Positions 9,771 to 19,724 are shown, counted from the stretch's first letter. The stretch is 48,768 nucleotides of DNA from Chromobacterium vaccinii (GCF_000971335.1 NZ_JZJL01000039.1:1-48768), one strand, 5' to 3'. Program-made: numbers and translations. Notes: generated from the letters alone by a model not told the origin.

Positions 9771-9868
9771 CGCCGCTGACAAAAGTCCCTAAGCAAGGCG
9801 CGCCGCCGCAGGCGGTACACATGGTACGACAAGGAGGCGCAACGCAATCGAGGCTTTTGTCCGCGGCG
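9771..9868. repeat. 98-bp element with 15-bp terminal inverted repeats
   Basis: The left arm (CGCCGCTGACAAAAG, 9771-9785) and right arm (CTTTTGTCCGCGGCG, 9854-9868) are inverted repeats with one mismatch in 15. The interior carries a smaller hairpin (CCGCC-GCA-GGCGG). It fills the gap between two convergent genes. It looks like a dispersed palindromic or MITE-type unit and could also act as a two-way terminator because each arm holds an A or T run. No second copy was noticed in this window. Confidence 0.55.
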
Positions 9869-9876
9869 CAAAAAAG

Positions 9877-10644
9877 CTAAAGCACCAGCTTGCCGCCCGC
9901 CAACGCCAACATCACCGCCAGCGCCGGCCGCAGCCAGTGGTCGGACAGGCGGCCGGCCAAGCGGCTGCCCAGCCAGATGCCCGGCAAGGAACCGCTGAGC
10001 AGCTTCAACAGCAGCACCCAGTCCAGATGACCCATGCCGGCATGGCCCAGGCCGGCCACCAGCGTCAACGGCACCGCGTGGGCGATCTCGGTGCCGACCA
10101 GCCGCGAAGTGGGCAAGGCCGGATACAGCATGAACAGGGCCAATGTGCCCAGCGCGCCGGCGCCGATCGAGCTTAGCGTCACCAGCACGCCCAGCACCAC
10201 GCCGACCAGCGCCGTCGGCCACCAGCGTCCATCGGCGCCCAGCTTGGCCGCATGATGGCCGCCGACCTTCAGCAGCCAGGGCTTGAACAGGATGGCGAAA
10301 GCCGTCAGCAGCAGCGCCAGTCCCAGCACGAAGCGGAACAGCGCGTCCATCACCTGGGCCGGCACGTGCAGCCAGGACAACAGGCCCAGCGTCAGCAGCG
10401 CCGCGGGCACGCTGCCCAAGGACAGATGCCAGGCGATGCGCCAATCTATGTGGCGCTGCTTGTGATGCACCACCACGCCGCCGGCCTTGGTCACCGCGGC
10501 ATACAGCAGATCGGTGCCGACGGCGGTTGCCGGCGAGATGCCGAACCACAGCAGGATGGGCGTCATCAGGGAGCCGCCGCCCACCCCGGTCAAACCGACG
10601 ATGAAACCGACGGCCAGCCCCGCCATCGTATATCCCAAATCCAT
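9877..10644 (-). CDS. TauE/SafE-family sulfite exporter-like permease (255 aa)
   Basis: Inner-membrane permease of the TauE/SafE (DUF81) family, which moves sulfite, sulfoacetate or related organosulfur anions. The N-terminal motif GFIVGLTGVGGGSLMTPIL is the family signature, and the second half repeats it weakly (SSIGAGALGTLALFMLYP). Seven to eight hydrophobic helices can be counted. I prefer the ATG at 10644 (MDLGYTMAGLAVG) because GGGGG lies five bases upstream of it; an ATG at 10656 would add four residues. Substrate is unknown and there is no linked sulfur gene. Confidence 0.9.
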   Translation of the reverse strand: MDLGYTMAGLAVGFIVGLTGVGGGSLMTPILLWFGISPATAVGTDLLYAAVTKAGGVVVHHKQRHIDWRIAWHLSLGSVPAALLTLGLLSWLHVPAQVMDALFRFVLGLALLLTAFAILFKPWLLKVGGHHAAKLGADGRWWPTALVGVVLGVLVTLSSIGAGALGTLALFMLYPALPTSRLVGTEIAHAVPLTLVAGLGHAGMGHLDWVLLLKLLSGSLPGIWLGSRLAGRLSDHWLRPALAVMLALAGGKLVL

Positions 10645-10993
10645 GGGAGCCCCCATTCATGCTGCAAGATGTCGTTGATGCTACGCGCTTTGCTTATAAC
10701 AATTTAGACCTATTAGCTACAACTTTATGATCAACAACACTAACCCATGCTTCCATGCAGGTTTCATCGCAGCGTCAAGCCGGCGTAACACGGTTCGACT
10801 ATGTTTCGATATGAACAAAACGACAAGGAACGCCACAACCCTTTCCCGATTTACACCCAAGTGCTTTACAAACCAGGCAAATCGCGTCAACTTGATACCG
10901 TCAGGGCGCAGCCTGACCGCTTGCGACACCCAACAGCACGCCAGCCGCCAGGCACCCCTGAGAAGCCCACGTTTCGAGATCGAAAGGTGCAGG
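10645..10993. other. Intergenic region, lower GC, no convincing gene
   Basis: About 350 bp between the TauE-like gene and a small possible gene. It is clearly more AT-rich than its surroundings, with promoter-like TTATAAC near 10693. Open frames here have no Shine-Dalgarno and no recognisable protein features. Confidence 0.5.
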
Positions 10994-11182
10994 ATGATTT
11001 CTCGTATCCCCCTGAGCGTTCGCAGAAAACAAGCCCGTGACCAACATGAAAGCTTTCTCTACGCAGTAGCCAAGCCCCAGCTGAGCGACGAGGAACGATC
11101 CCGCCAACAGAAGGTTCGCCAGCGCGCGCACGACCGCGACGACGCCCGTTTCCTGGCCGATCGCTGCGACGATCTGTTCTGA
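10994..11182 (+). CDS. Possible small basic protein (62 aa), unknown
   Basis: Starts MISRIPLSVRRKQARDQHES after an AAAGGTG Shine-Dalgarno-like site and ends DDARFLADRCDDLF. It is very rich in Arg, Asp and Gln, with no membrane segment or signal peptide. I do not recognise it. The codon composition changes to high GC at this start compared with the preceding AT-rich DNA, which supports coding, but the evidence is thin. A GC-rich hairpin (GGGGCC-CCT-GGCCCC, 11193-11207) follows without a T tract. Confidence 0.35.
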   Translation: MISRIPLSVRRKQARDQHESFLYAVAKPQLSDEERSRQQKVRQRAHDRDDARFLADRCDDLF

Positions 11183-11402
11183 CCCTATGCCCGGGGCCCC
11201 TGGCCCCCCGCAGCCTTCCCCTCGCCCAAGGCTGAGCGTCTCCTGTTTTTCTTTACACCCCCTCTCCCGCCCTAACTGCCCGTTGATCCCGACGGACAAA
11301 GCCTTCAAACTCGCCGGCATCCAGGCTCTCCAGCTAAAGAAAATCCCCCAAAATAGCCAAACCGCTAATTAATCAATCAAAAAATTGCCGATAAAGATAA
11401 TT
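11183..11402. other. Intergenic region upstream of the kdp promoter
   Basis: Holds a GC-rich hairpin at 11193-11207 and then sequence that becomes strongly AT-rich from about 11330. No supported gene. Confidence 0.5.
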
Positions 11403-11441
11403 TTTATATTTTCTTTATGTCCGTTAGCGCGCTTTTATCAT
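11403..11441 (+). promoter_or_regulatory. Candidate KdpE-binding box and kdp promoter
   Basis: TTTATA (11403-11408) and TTTATG (11414-11419) are two near-direct T-rich half sites five bases apart, resembling the T-rich KdpE site of E. coli. TATCAT at 11436-11441 is a good -10, placed 16 bases after the second half site, which would occupy the weak -35. This is the usual geometry of an activator-dependent promoter. It lies 60 bp before the first kdp open frame. Confidence 0.5.
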
Positions 11442-11500
11442 GTTTTTGACGCCGGTTTGATTACCTTCCACATCGCACATTACGTATGGAGATTTTCGTT

Positions 11501-11593
11501 ATGGATCTGCTCTACCTGGGCCTCATCGCGCTGTTCGGCGCGCTGACTTGGCTCTTGATCGCAGCCTGCGACCGTTTGGGAGGCAAGCAATGA
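11501..11593 (+). CDS. 30-residue membrane peptide at the head of the kdp operon
   Basis: Sequence [20 protein letters not shown] followed by a short polar tail ending DRLGGKQ: one transmembrane helix with a positively charged C-terminal tail. It is too short for routine gene calling. It overlaps kdpF by four bases (ATGA), which implies translational coupling. Similar tiny peptides precede kdpF in other proteobacteria, to my recollection. A role as a second small Kdp accessory subunit is inference. There is only a weak GGAG-like site upstream. Confidence 0.65.
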   Translation: MDLLYLGLIALFGALTWLLIAACDRLGGKQ

Positions 11594-11679
11594 CTGCCTG
11601 GTACCTGATCAGCGCCTTGCTGGCGCTGGGACTGTTCGTCTACCTGATCTACGCATTGGTCAAACCGGAGAATTTCTAA
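11590..11679 (+). CDS. kdpF: Potassium-transporting ATPase small subunit KdpF (29 aa)
   Basis: One hydrophobic helix ending in the family's typical tail LVKPENF; total length 29 residues, as for known KdpF. KdpF stabilises the KdpABC complex in the membrane. It starts at an ATGA overlap with the preceding 30-residue peptide and ends two bases before the kdpA start, so the small peptides and kdpA are almost certainly one message. Confidence 0.92.
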   Translation: MTAWYLISALLALGLFVYLIYALVKPENF

Positions 11680-11681
11680 TC

Positions 11682-13490
11682 ATGAGCACACCCGCCATGC
11701 TGCAACTGGGCTTGTTCCTGGTTGTGTTGATCGCGCTGGCCTGGCCGCTGGGCGCTTACATGACGCGCGTCATGCAGGGGGAAAATGTCGGGCCGGTCCG
11801 CTTCTTCGCGCCGCTGGAGCGCGCCTTCTACCGCCTGGCCGGCATCAAGCAGGATGAAGAGATGGGCTGGCGCGGCTACGCGGTGGCGCTGATCCTGTTC
11901 AACGTGCTGGGCGTGGCCGCCGTCTACGCGCTGCAACGGCTGCAGGGCATGCTGCCATTCAATCCGCAGGCGATGGCCGCGGTATCGCCGGACTCCTCGT
12001 TCAACACCGCTGTTTCCTTCGTCACCAACACCAACTGGCAAGGCTACGGCGGCGAAACCACGATGAGCTATCTGACCCAGATGCTGGGACTGACGGTGCA
12101 GAACTTCGTGTCCGCCGCCACCGGCGCCGCCGTGGTGATCGCGCTGATCCGCGGCTTCGCCCGCCACAGCAGCGCCAAGATCGGCAACTTCTGGGTGGAC
12201 GTCACGCGGATGACTCTGTACGTGTTGCTGCCGCTGGCCGTGGTATTCGCGCTGGTTTTCACCCAACAGGGCGCCATCCAGAACCTGTCCGCCTACAAGG
12301 ACGTCCACACCGTCGAAACCGTCAAATACCAGCAGCCCAAGCAAGACGCCAAGGGCAACCCGGTGCTGGGCAAGGACGGCAAGCCGGCGATGGACGACAA
12401 GACCAGCCAGACGCAGACGCTGCCAATGGGCCCGGTGGCCTCGCAGGAAGCGATCAAGATGCTGGGCACCAACGGCGGCGGCTTCTTCAACGCCAACTCC
12501 GCCCACCCGTATGAAAATCCGACGCCGCTGGTCAACTTCCTGCAGGACATCGCCATCTTCCTGATCCCGGCCGCGCTGTGCTTCCTGTTCGGCCGCATGG
12601 TCGGCGACCGCCGCCAGGGCTGGGCCATCCTCGCCGCGATGACCATCATGTTCGCCACCGCGGTGGTGGTGGAAACCAGCGCCGAGCAGGCCGGCGTGCC
12701 GCAATACAGCTCGCTGGGCATAGACCAGCGCGCAAGCCAGCTGCAATCCGGCGGCAATATGGAAGGCAAGGAAACACGCTTCGGCATCATCGACACCTCG
12801 CTGTTCGTCGCCGTGACCACCTCCGCCTCCTGCGGCGCGGTCAACGCGATGCACGATTCGCTGACGCCCATCGGCGGCCTGGTGCCGATGTTCCTGATGC
12901 AGCTGGGCGAAGTGGTGTTCGGCGGCGTCGGCTCCGGCCTGTACGGCATGCTGATCTTCGCGATCCTGGCGGTGTTCATCGCCGGCCTGATGGTGGGCCG
13001 CACGCCGGAATACCTGGGCAAGAAGATCGAAACCTACGAGATGAAGATGACCGCGATCACCATCCTGGTGACGCCGACCCTGGTGCTGGCGCTGACCGCG
13101 ATCGCCGTCAGCCTGGCCGCGGGCAAAGCCGGCATCGCCAACCCGGCCGCGCACGGCTTCAGCGAGATCCTGTACGCGTTCACTTCGGCCGCCAACAACA
13201 ACGGCAGCGCCTTCGCCGGCCTGTCCGCCAACACGCCGTTCTACAACATCATGACCGGCCTTGCGATGTTCTTCGGCCGATTCTTCATGATCGTGCCCAT
13301 CCTGGCGATCGCCGGCTCGCTGGCCGCCAAGAAGCGCCTGGCCGTCACCGGCGGCACCCTGCCTACCCACGGCCCGCTGTTCGTGACGCTGTTGATCGGC
13401 ACCGTGCTGCTGGTGGGCGCCCTCAACTATGTTCCGGCCCTGGCGCTGGGCCCGGTGGTCGAGCACCTGCAAATGCTCGCCGCCCGCTAA
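11682..13490 (+). CDS. kdpA: Potassium-transporting ATPase, K+-binding subunit KdpA (602 aa)
   Basis: Channel-like subunit of the high-affinity K+ pump KdpFABC. The four selectivity-filter-like segments of the SKT-superfamily fold are visible: [41 protein letters not shown] and [12 protein letters not shown]. Around 200-250 there is a charged insertion ([16 protein letters not shown]), making it longer than the 557-residue E. coli protein; this longer loop is usual in betaproteobacteria. About ten membrane helices. Two bases separate it from kdpF. Confidence 0.98.
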   Translation: MSTPAMLQLGLFLVVLIALAWPLGAYMTRVMQGENVGPVRFFAPLERAFYRLAGIKQDEEMGWRGYAVALILFNVLGVAAVYALQRLQGMLPFNPQAMAAVSPDSSFNTAVSFVTNTNWQGYGGETTMSYLTQMLGLTVQNFVSAATGAAVVIALIRGFARHSSAKIGNFWVDVTRMTLYVLLPLAVVFALVFTQQGAIQNLSAYKDVHTVETVKYQQPKQDAKGNPVLGKDGKPAMDDKTSQTQTLPMGPVASQEAIKMLGTNGGGFFNANSAHPYENPTPLVNFLQDIAIFLIPAALCFLFGRMVGDRRQGWAILAAMTIMFATAVVVETSAEQAGVPQYSSLGIDQRASQLQSGGNMEGKETRFGIIDTSLFVAVTTSASCGAVNAMHDSLTPIGGLVPMFLMQLGEVVFGGVGSGLYGMLIFAILAVFIAGLMVGRTPEYLGKKIETYEMKMTAITILVTPTLVLALTAIAVSLAAGKAGIANPAAHGFSEILYAFTSAANNNGSAFAGLSANTPFYNIMTGLAMFFGRFFMIVPILAIAGSLAAKKRLAVTGGTLPTHGPLFVTLLIGTVLLVGALNYVPALALGPVVEHLQMLAAR

Positions 13491-13514
13491 GCGCGTCAGT
13501 CAAGGAAACTCGAT

Positions 13515-15629
13515 ATGAACGACAACAATCATTCCAAGCCGCTGGCGGCCCCCGCCGCCAGCCACAAGAGCGCCAGCAAGTCGCTGCTCGATCCGGCGCT
13601 GATGAAGCCCGCCATCGTCGACTCGTTCAGGAAACTGTCGCCTCGCACCCAGTGGCGCAACCCGGTGATGTTCGTGGTGTACGCCGGCAGCATCCTGACC
13701 ACGGCGCTGTGGATCCAGTCGCTGGTCGGCCATGGCGAGGCTCCGTCCGGCTTCATCCTGGCCGTGGCGCTGTGGCTGTGGTTCACCGTGCTGTTCGCCA
13801 ACTTCGCCGAGGCGCTGGCCGAGGGCCGCAGCAAGGCCCAGGCCGCCAGCCTGCGCTCCGCCAAGAAAAACGTGGTGGCCAAGAAACTGGCCGGCGGCAA
13901 TCACGGCGCCGCCAAGAGCATCGTCGACGGCGCCAGCCTGCGCAAGGGCGACTACGTGCTGGTGGAAGCCGGCGACGTCATCCCGGTTGACGGCGACGTG
14001 ATCGAAGGCGTGGCCTCGGTGGACGAATCGGCCATCACCGGCGAATCGGCGCCGGTGATCCGCGAGTCCGGCGGCGACTTCTCCTCGGTCACCGGCGGCA
14101 CCCGCGTGCTGTCCGACTGGATCGTGGTGAAGATCACCGCCAACCCGGGCGAAACCTTCCTCGACCGCATGATCGCGATGGTGGAAGGCGCCAAGCGCCA
14201 GAAGACGCCGAACGAGATCGCGCTGACCATCCTGCTGGTGGCGCTGACCATCGTGTTCCTGATCGTCACCGTGACGCTGCTGCCGTTTTCGCTGTTCAGC
14301 GTGGACGCGGCCAAGGCCGGCACGCCGATCAGCATCACCACCCTGGTGGCGCTGCTGGTCTGCCTGATTCCGACCACCATCGGCGGCCTGCTGTCCGCCA
14401 TCGGCGTGGCCGGCATGAGCCGCATGATGGGCGCCAACGTGATCGCCACCTCAGGCCGCGCGGTGGAAGCCGCCGGCGACGTGGACGTGCTGCTGCTGGA
14501 CAAGACCGGCACCATCACGCTGGGCAACCGCCAGGCATCGGCCTTCATCCCGGCGCCGGGCGTGTCCGAGAAAGACCTGGCCGACGCCGCCCAGCTGGCC
14601 TCCCTGGCCGACGAAACGCCGGAAGGCCGCAGCGTGGTGGTGCTGGCCAAGCAGAAGTTCAACCTGCGCGAACGCCAGCTGGCCAGCCATGAAGCCGTGT
14701 TCATCCCGTTCACCGCGCAAACCCGGATGTCCGGCATCGACTACGACGGCCGCCAGATCCGCAAGGGCGCCATCGACGCGATCCGCCGCCACATCGCGGA
14801 ACAAGGCGGGCAGTTCCCCGACGCGCTGGCGAAAAACGCCGAGGACGTGGCCCGCCGCGGCTCCACCCCGCTGTTGGTGGCGGAAGGCAACCGCGCGCTG
14901 GGCGTGATCGAGCTGAAGGACATCGTCAAGGGCGGCATCAAGGAACGCTTCGCCGAGCTGCGCCAGATGGGCATCAAGACGGTGATGATCACCGGCGACA
15001 ACCCGCTTACCGCCGCCGCCATCGCCGCCGAAGCCGGCGTGGACGACTACCTGGCCGAGGCCACGCCGGAAGCCAAGCTCAAGCTGATCCGCAGCCATCA
15101 GGCCGAAGGCAAGCTGGTGGCGATGACCGGCGACGGCACCAACGACGCGCCGGCGCTGGCCCAGGCCGACGTGGCGGTGGCGATGAACACCGGCACCCAG
15201 GCGGCCAAGGAAGCCGGCAATATGGTGGATCTGGACTCCAATCCCACCAAGCTGATCGAGATCGTCGAAATCGGCAAGCAAATGCTGATGACGCGGGGCT
15301 CCCTGACCACCTTCTCCATCGCCAACGACGTGGCCAAGTACTTCGCCATCATCCCGGCGGCGTTCGCCAGCACCTATCCGCAGTTGAACGCGCTGAACGT
15401 GATGGGCCTGAACAGCCCGGCCTCGGCCATCATGTCGGCGGTGATCTTCAACGCCGTCATCATCGTGGCGCTGATTCCGCTGGCGCTGAAGGGCGTGAAA
15501 TACCACGCCCGAAGCGCGGCCGAACTGCTGCGCGGCAACCTGCTGGTCTACGGCCTGGGCGGCCTGCTGGTGCCCTTCGCCGGCATCAAGCTGATCGACA
15601 TGCTGCTGGGCGCGATGGGCCTGGTGTAA
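13515..15629 (+). CDS. kdpB: Potassium-transporting P-type ATPase subunit KdpB (704 aa)
   Basis: Catalytic P-type ATPase subunit that energises K+ uptake through KdpA. The phosphorylation site DKTGT begins at D329. The actuator motif TGES is at 175-178; in E. coli the serine of this motif is phosphorylated to switch the pump off, and it is conserved here (S178). [16 protein letters not shown] is the hinge motif. The charged N-terminal extension of about 25 residues ([18 protein letters not shown]) is longer than in E. coli. A Shine-Dalgarno AAGGAAA precedes the ATG. Confidence 0.98.
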   Translation: MNDNNHSKPLAAPAASHKSASKSLLDPALMKPAIVDSFRKLSPRTQWRNPVMFVVYAGSILTTALWIQSLVGHGEAPSGFILAVALWLWFTVLFANFAEALAEGRSKAQAASLRSAKKNVVAKKLAGGNHGAAKSIVDGASLRKGDYVLVEAGDVIPVDGDVIEGVASVDESAITGESAPVIRESGGDFSSVTGGTRVLSDWIVVKITANPGETFLDRMIAMVEGAKRQKTPNEIALTILLVALTIVFLIVTVTLLPFSLFSVDAAKAGTPISITTLVALLVCLIPTTIGGLLSAIGVAGMSRMMGANVIATSGRAVEAAGDVDVLLLDKTGTITLGNRQASAFIPAPGVSEKDLADAAQLASLADETPEGRSVVVLAKQKFNLRERQLASHEAVFIPFTAQTRMSGIDYDGRQIRKGAIDAIRRHIAEQGGQFPDALAKNAEDVARRGSTPLLVAEGNRALGVIELKDIVKGGIKERFAELRQMGIKTVMITGDNPLTAAAIAAEAGVDDYLAEATPEAKLKLIRSHQAEGKLVAMTGDGTNDAPALAQADVAVAMNTGTQAAKEAGNMVDLDSNPTKLIEIVEIGKQMLMTRGSLTTFSIANDVAKYFAIIPAAFASTYPQLNALNVMGLNSPASAIMSAVIFNAVIIVALIPLALKGVKYHARSAAELLRGNLLVYGLGGLLVPFAGIKLIDMLLGAMGLV

Positions 15630-15640
15630 GCGGCGGCCGC

Positions 15641-15662
15641 GGCTCCCGGCATGCCGGGAGCC
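15641..15662 (+). other. Perfect 22-bp palindrome between kdpB and kdpC
   Basis: GGCTCCCGGC-AT-GCCGGGAGCC forms a flawless 10-bp hairpin 11 bp after the kdpB stop. There is no T tract, so it is not a standard terminator. It may protect upstream mRNA from 3' decay or lower kdpC output. Confidence 0.7.
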
Positions 15663-15707
15663 CGGCGACGCGGCGCGCTCCGCGCCAACAGAATGGAAAG
15701 GATTATC

Positions 15708-16286
15708 ATGAAAGTCATTCGTCCCCTGCTGGTGATCTTCGGCGGCCTGTCGCTGATCACCGGCCTCGCCTACCCGCTCGCCACCACCGGCATCGCCCAG
15801 GCGGCGTTCCCGGCGCAGGCCAACGGCAGCCTGATCGAGAAAGACGGCAAGGTGGTGGGCTCGCGGCTGATCGGCCAGAACTTCGCCGGCGAGCAATACT
15901 TCTGGAGCCGCCCGTCGGCCACCAGCCCGATGCCGTACAACGCCGGCAGCTCCGGCGGCTCCAACCTGGGCCCGACCAATCCGGCGCAGCTGGCCGCGGT
16001 GAAAGGCAATGTGGAAGCGATCCGCAAGGCGCACCCGACCCAGACCGGCCCGGTGCCGGTGGACCTGGTGACCGCTTCGGCCAGCGGCCTGGACCCGGAA
16101 ATCTCGCTGGCCTCCGCCTATTACCAGGTTGACCGCGTGGCCGCCGCGCGTAAACTGCCGGCAGACGCGGTGCGCAAGCTGGTCGACGGCCGCGTCGTCG
16201 GCGAAACCTTCGGCTTGCTGGGCGAGCCGCGCGTCAACGTGCTGGAGCTGAATCTGGCGCTGGACGAACTCTCCAAGAAAGCTTAA
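15708..16286 (+). CDS. kdpC: Potassium-transporting ATPase subunit KdpC (192 aa)
   Basis: Single-span subunit that raises nucleotide affinity of KdpB. It starts [19 protein letters not shown] with one N-terminal membrane helix and contains the conserved segments [39 protein letters not shown] and [18 protein letters not shown] chose the ATG at 15708 because a GGAAAGGA site precedes it and it starts the helix; an in-frame ATG at 15651 lies inside the palindrome and would add 19 unlikely residues. It ends six bases before kdpD. Confidence 0.97.
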   Translation: MKVIRPLLVIFGGLSLITGLAYPLATTGIAQAAFPAQANGSLIEKDGKVVGSRLIGQNFAGEQYFWSRPSATSPMPYNAGSSGGSNLGPTNPAQLAAVKGNVEAIRKAHPTQTGPVPVDLVTASASGLDPEISLASAYYQVDRVAAARKLPADAVRKLVDGRVVGETFGLLGEPRVNVLELNLALDELSKKA

Positions 16287-16292
16287 ACCCGC

Positions 16293-18980
16293 ATGACCGA
16301 TCAGCGCCCCGACCCGGATGCCCTGCTGGATGAACTGAAGCGCGAAGAGCTGGAGGCTCAGCGCGGACGGCTGAAGATTTTCTTCGGCGCCTGCGCCGGC
16401 GTCGGCAAGACCTTCGCCATGCTGGCCGCCGCGAGGATCAAGCAACAGGAGGGGGTCAAGGTGCTGGTCGGGGTGGTGGAAACCCACGGCCGCAAGGAAA
16501 CCGCGGCCCAGCTGGACGGCCTGGAAGTGCTGCCGCCCAGCCGGATCGAGTACAAGGGCCGCGCGCTGTCGGAATTCGACATCGACGCGGCGCTCGCCGT
16601 CAATCCGCAACTGATCCTGATCGACGAGTTCGCCCACTCCAACGCCCCCGGCTCGCGCCACCCCAAGCGCTGGCAGGACGTGGAGGAGCTGCTCGCCGCC
16701 GGCATCGATGTCTACACCACTCTCAATGTGCAGCACCTTGAGAGCCTTAACGATGTGGTCGGCCAGATCACCGGCATCATCGTCAGGGAAACGCTGCCCG
16801 ACCATGTGTTCGACATGGCCGATGAAGTCTCGCTGGTGGACCTGCCGCCGGACGAGCTGTTGTCCCGCCTCGCCGCCGGCAAGGTCTATCTGCCGCAGCA
16901 GGCCGAGCGCGCGGTGAAGAATTTCTTCCGCAAGGGCAATTTGCTGGCGCTGCGCGAGCTGGCCCTGCGCCGCACCGCCGACCGCGTCGACGCGCAGATG
17001 CGCGCCTATCGCGCCGACCAGTCGATCAAGCCGGTCTGGCACGCGCGCGAGCGGCTGCTGGTCTGCGTCGGCCCCGGGCCCGGCACGGAAAAGCTGGTGC
17101 GCAGCGCCAAGCGGCTGGCCGCCAATCTGGACGCCGACTGGATCGCCGTCTACGTGGAGACGCCCAAGCTGCAGCGGCTGCCGGAAGAGCAGCGCGCGCG
17201 GATATTGAAGGGGCTGAGGCTGGCGCAGGAGCTGGGCGCCGAAACCACGGTGCTGGGCGGCAGTTCGCTGGCCGCCACCTTGCAGGCCTACGCCCGCACC
17301 CGCAACGTATCCAAGCTGGTGGTGGGCAAATCCAGCCGCGGCTGGATCGCCCGGCGGTGGGAAGGCTCGCTGGTCGCCGAACTCAGCCGCCTGTCCGGCG
17401 ATGTCGACGTCTACGTGGTGGCGCATGAGCTGGAGGAGGACGCGGACAAGCGCGGCAAGCGCGTGCCCAGCCTGCTGTTCAGCGACAGCGAGTCCGGCAA
17501 CGCCGCGCGCGGCTACCTGGCCGCCGCCGCCATCTGCTTCGCCACCACCGAGCTCAACCACCTGCTGGTGCCCTACTTCGCGCTGTCCAACGTGATCATG
17601 GTGCACCTGCTGGCGGTGGTGCTGATCGCCACCCGCTACGGCCGCGGCCCCGGCGTGCTGGCGTCCTTCCTGTCGGTGGCGGCGTTCGATTTCTTCTTCG
17701 TGCCGCCGCAGCTGTCGTTCGCGGTGTCCGACACCCAGTACTTGCTGACCTTCATCGTGATGCTGGTGGTGGCGCTGATCATCAGCCAGCTGACCGCCCG
17801 TTTCCGCTTCGAAGCCACCATCGCCACCTACCGCGAGCGCCGCACCCGCGCGCTGTACGATCTGGGCCGCGAACTGGCCGGCGCGCTGACCGCCTCGCAA
17901 ATCATCGAAACCGCGGTCGGCCGGCTGGAGCCGCTGTTCCGCGCCAAGGTGATGCTGTTCATCCCGGACAGCGAGGACCGCCTGCGCGCCGCCACCGACA
18001 GCGGCAACGACGCCGACGCCGGCGTCGCGCAATGGGTGTTCGACAACCAGCAGCCGGCCGGCCTCGGCACCAACACGCTGCCGTCCAACGCCGCGCTCTA
18101 TGTGCCGCTGAAAGCGCCGATGCGGGTGCGCGGCGTCATCGCGCTGTTGCCGGAGGAAACCGTCCACCCCTTCCTGCCGGAGCAGCAGCGGCTGCTGGAG
18201 ACCTGCGCCGCCCAGATCGCGCTGGCGCTGGAGCGGGTGCATTACGTGGAAGTGGCCCAAGACGCCATCGTGGCGATGGAGTCGGAGCGGCTGCGCAACA
18301 GCGTGCTGTCGGTGGTGTCCCACGACCTGCGCACGCCGCTGACCAATATGCTGGGCATGGCCAATATGCTGAACGCACCCACCCTGCCGCCGGGCCAGCA
18401 AGCCGAGATCGCCCAGTCCATCCAGGACGAAGCGCTGCGGATGACCAAGCTGGTGACTAATCTGCTGGACATGGCCAAGCTGCAGTCCGGCGTCAAACTG
18501 AACAAGGAATGGCAGCTGCTGGACGAGGTCGTCGGCAGCGCCGTGCGCGCCTGCGAGCGCAGCCTGCGCCACCACAAGCTGGAGCTGGATCTCAGCCGCG
18601 ACCTGCCGGTGCTGGAGTACGACGCGGTGCTGATCGAGCGCGTGCTGGTCAACCTGCTGGAAAACGCCGGCAAGTACACGCCGGCCGGCTCGCGCATCGA
18701 GCTGGCCGCCCGCCACGACGGCGACAAGGTCCGCATCACCGTCACCGACGACGGCCCGGGCCTGCCCGCCAGCATGGAACAGCGCGCCTTCGACAAATTC
18801 ACGCGCGGCGCGCCGGAATCCACCACGCCCGGCGTCGGCCTGGGCCTGGCCATCTGCCGCGCCATCATTGAAAACCACGGCGGAACGATAGAAGCCGGCA
18901 ATGTCCGTCCGCACGGCGCCCGCTTCTGCTTCACGCTGCCGGCCGGCGCGCCGCCCGCGCTGCCGCCTGACGACGCCTGA
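16293..18980 (+). CDS. kdpD: Osmosensitive K+ channel sensor histidine kinase KdpD (895 aa)
   Basis: Membrane histidine kinase that senses low potassium and osmotic conditions and controls KdpE. Order of domains: N-terminal KdpD domain with Walker A GACAGVGKT (residues 32-40) and LIDEFAHSN; a universal-stress-protein domain (about 250-370); four membrane helices (about 405-510); a GAF-type domain; HisKA with H677 in VVSHDLRTPL; and an HATPase domain with NLLENAGKYTP, DDGPGLP and GVGLGLAIC. Full family length. The spacing to kdpC (6 bp) and to kdpE (20 bp) makes kdpFABCDE one probable operon. Confidence 0.98.
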   Translation: MTDQRPDPDALLDELKREELEAQRGRLKIFFGACAGVGKTFAMLAAARIKQQEGVKVLVGVVETHGRKETAAQLDGLEVLPPSRIEYKGRALSEFDIDAALAVNPQLILIDEFAHSNAPGSRHPKRWQDVEELLAAGIDVYTTLNVQHLESLNDVVGQITGIIVRETLPDHVFDMADEVSLVDLPPDELLSRLAAGKVYLPQQAERAVKNFFRKGNLLALRELALRRTADRVDAQMRAYRADQSIKPVWHARERLLVCVGPGPGTEKLVRSAKRLAANLDADWIAVYVETPKLQRLPEEQRARILKGLRLAQELGAETTVLGGSSLAATLQAYARTRNVSKLVVGKSSRGWIARRWEGSLVAELSRLSGDVDVYVVAHELEEDADKRGKRVPSLLFSDSESGNAARGYLAAAAICFATTELNHLLVPYFALSNVIMVHLLAVVLIATRYGRGPGVLASFLSVAAFDFFFVPPQLSFAVSDTQYLLTFIVMLVVALIISQLTARFRFEATIATYRERRTRALYDLGRELAGALTASQIIETAVGRLEPLFRAKVMLFIPDSEDRLRAATDSGNDADAGVAQWVFDNQQPAGLGTNTLPSNAALYVPLKAPMRVRGVIALLPEETVHPFLPEQQRLLETCAAQIALALERVHYVEVAQDAIVAMESERLRNSVLSVVSHDLRTPLTNMLGMANMLNAPTLPPGQQAEIAQSIQDEALRMTKLVTNLLDMAKLQSGVKLNKEWQLLDEVVGSAVRACERSLRHHKLELDLSRDLPVLEYDAVLIERVLVNLLENAGKYTPAGSRIELAARHDGDKVRITVTDDGPGLPASMEQRAFDKFTRGAPESTTPGVGLGLAICRAIIENHGGTIEAGNVRPHGARFCFTLPAGAPPALPPDDA

Positions 18981-19000
18981 AACCACAAGAGCGACAAGAC

Positions 19001-19717
19001 ATGAACGACGCACCCATCTCCGTAGTGATCATCGAAGACGAAAAGCCGATCCGCCGCTTCCTGTCGGCGGCGCTGGAAGAGGAGAATCTTACCGTCTACG
19101 AGGCCGAGACCGGCAAGCAGGGACAGATAGAGGCGGCGACCCGCAAGCCCGATCTGGTCATCCTGGACTTAGGGCTCCCGGACATGAACGGCATAGACGT
19201 GATCAAGAGCCTGCGCGAGTGGAGCGACATCCCCATCCTGGTGCTGTCGGCCCGCACCCAGGAGACCGAGAAAGTGGCGGCGCTGGACGCCGGCGCCGAC
19301 GACTACCTGACCAAGCCCTTCGGCGTCGCCGAATGCCTGGCCCGGATCCGGGTGCTGCTGCGCCGCCGCATCCACGGCAGCGCGGCGGCGCAGCAAACAT
19401 TCCAGTTCGGCGACATCAAGGTGGATCTGGTCAACCGCCTGGTGCACAAGGGCGAAACCCCGGTGCATCTGACGCCCATCGAATACCGCTTGCTGTCCAC
19501 GCTGATCCGCAACGCCGGCAAGGTCATCACTCACCGCGAGCTGCTGCTGGCGGTATGGGGGCCGTCATTCTCCGAACACAACCAGTATCTGCGCGTCTAC
19601 ATGGGCCACCTGCGGCAGAAGCTGGAAGACAATCCGGCGATGCCGCGCCACATCGTCACCGAAACCGGCGTCGGCTACCGGCTGGTGGAGCAGGAGCTGC
19701 GCCAGCCGGCGGATTGA
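19001..19717 (+). CDS. kdpE: Response regulator KdpE (238 aa)
   Basis: OmpR/PhoB-type regulator that activates the kdp operon once phosphorylated by KdpD. Receiver domain at 1-120 with acidic pocket (EDE) and phospho-acceptor D56 in LVILDLGLPDMNG, K in LTKPFG; winged-helix DNA-binding domain at about 135-230 (LTPIEYRLLSTLIRNAGKVITHRELL, LRVYMGHLRQKLE). It ends only 7 bp before the stop of the convergent phlF gene, with no terminator visible between them. Confidence 0.97.
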   Translation: MNDAPISVVIIEDEKPIRRFLSAALEEENLTVYEAETGKQGQIEAATRKPDLVILDLGLPDMNGIDVIKSLREWSDIPILVLSARTQETEKVAALDAGADDYLTKPFGVAECLARIRVLLRRRIHGSAAAQQTFQFGDIKVDLVNRLVHKGETPVHLTPIEYRLLSTLIRNAGKVITHRELLLAVWGPSFSEHNQYLRVYMGHLRQKLEDNPAMPRHIVTETGVGYRLVEQELRQPAD

Positions 19718-19724
19718 AAGCCTT

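Noticed and set aside
14451-19013. A 1520-codon open frame on the minus strand across kdpB-kdpD
   Set aside because: It is antisense to well-recognised kdp genes; in high-GC DNA the complementary frame stays open. Its composition (His, Gln, Ala, Gly rich) is that of a shadow frame.
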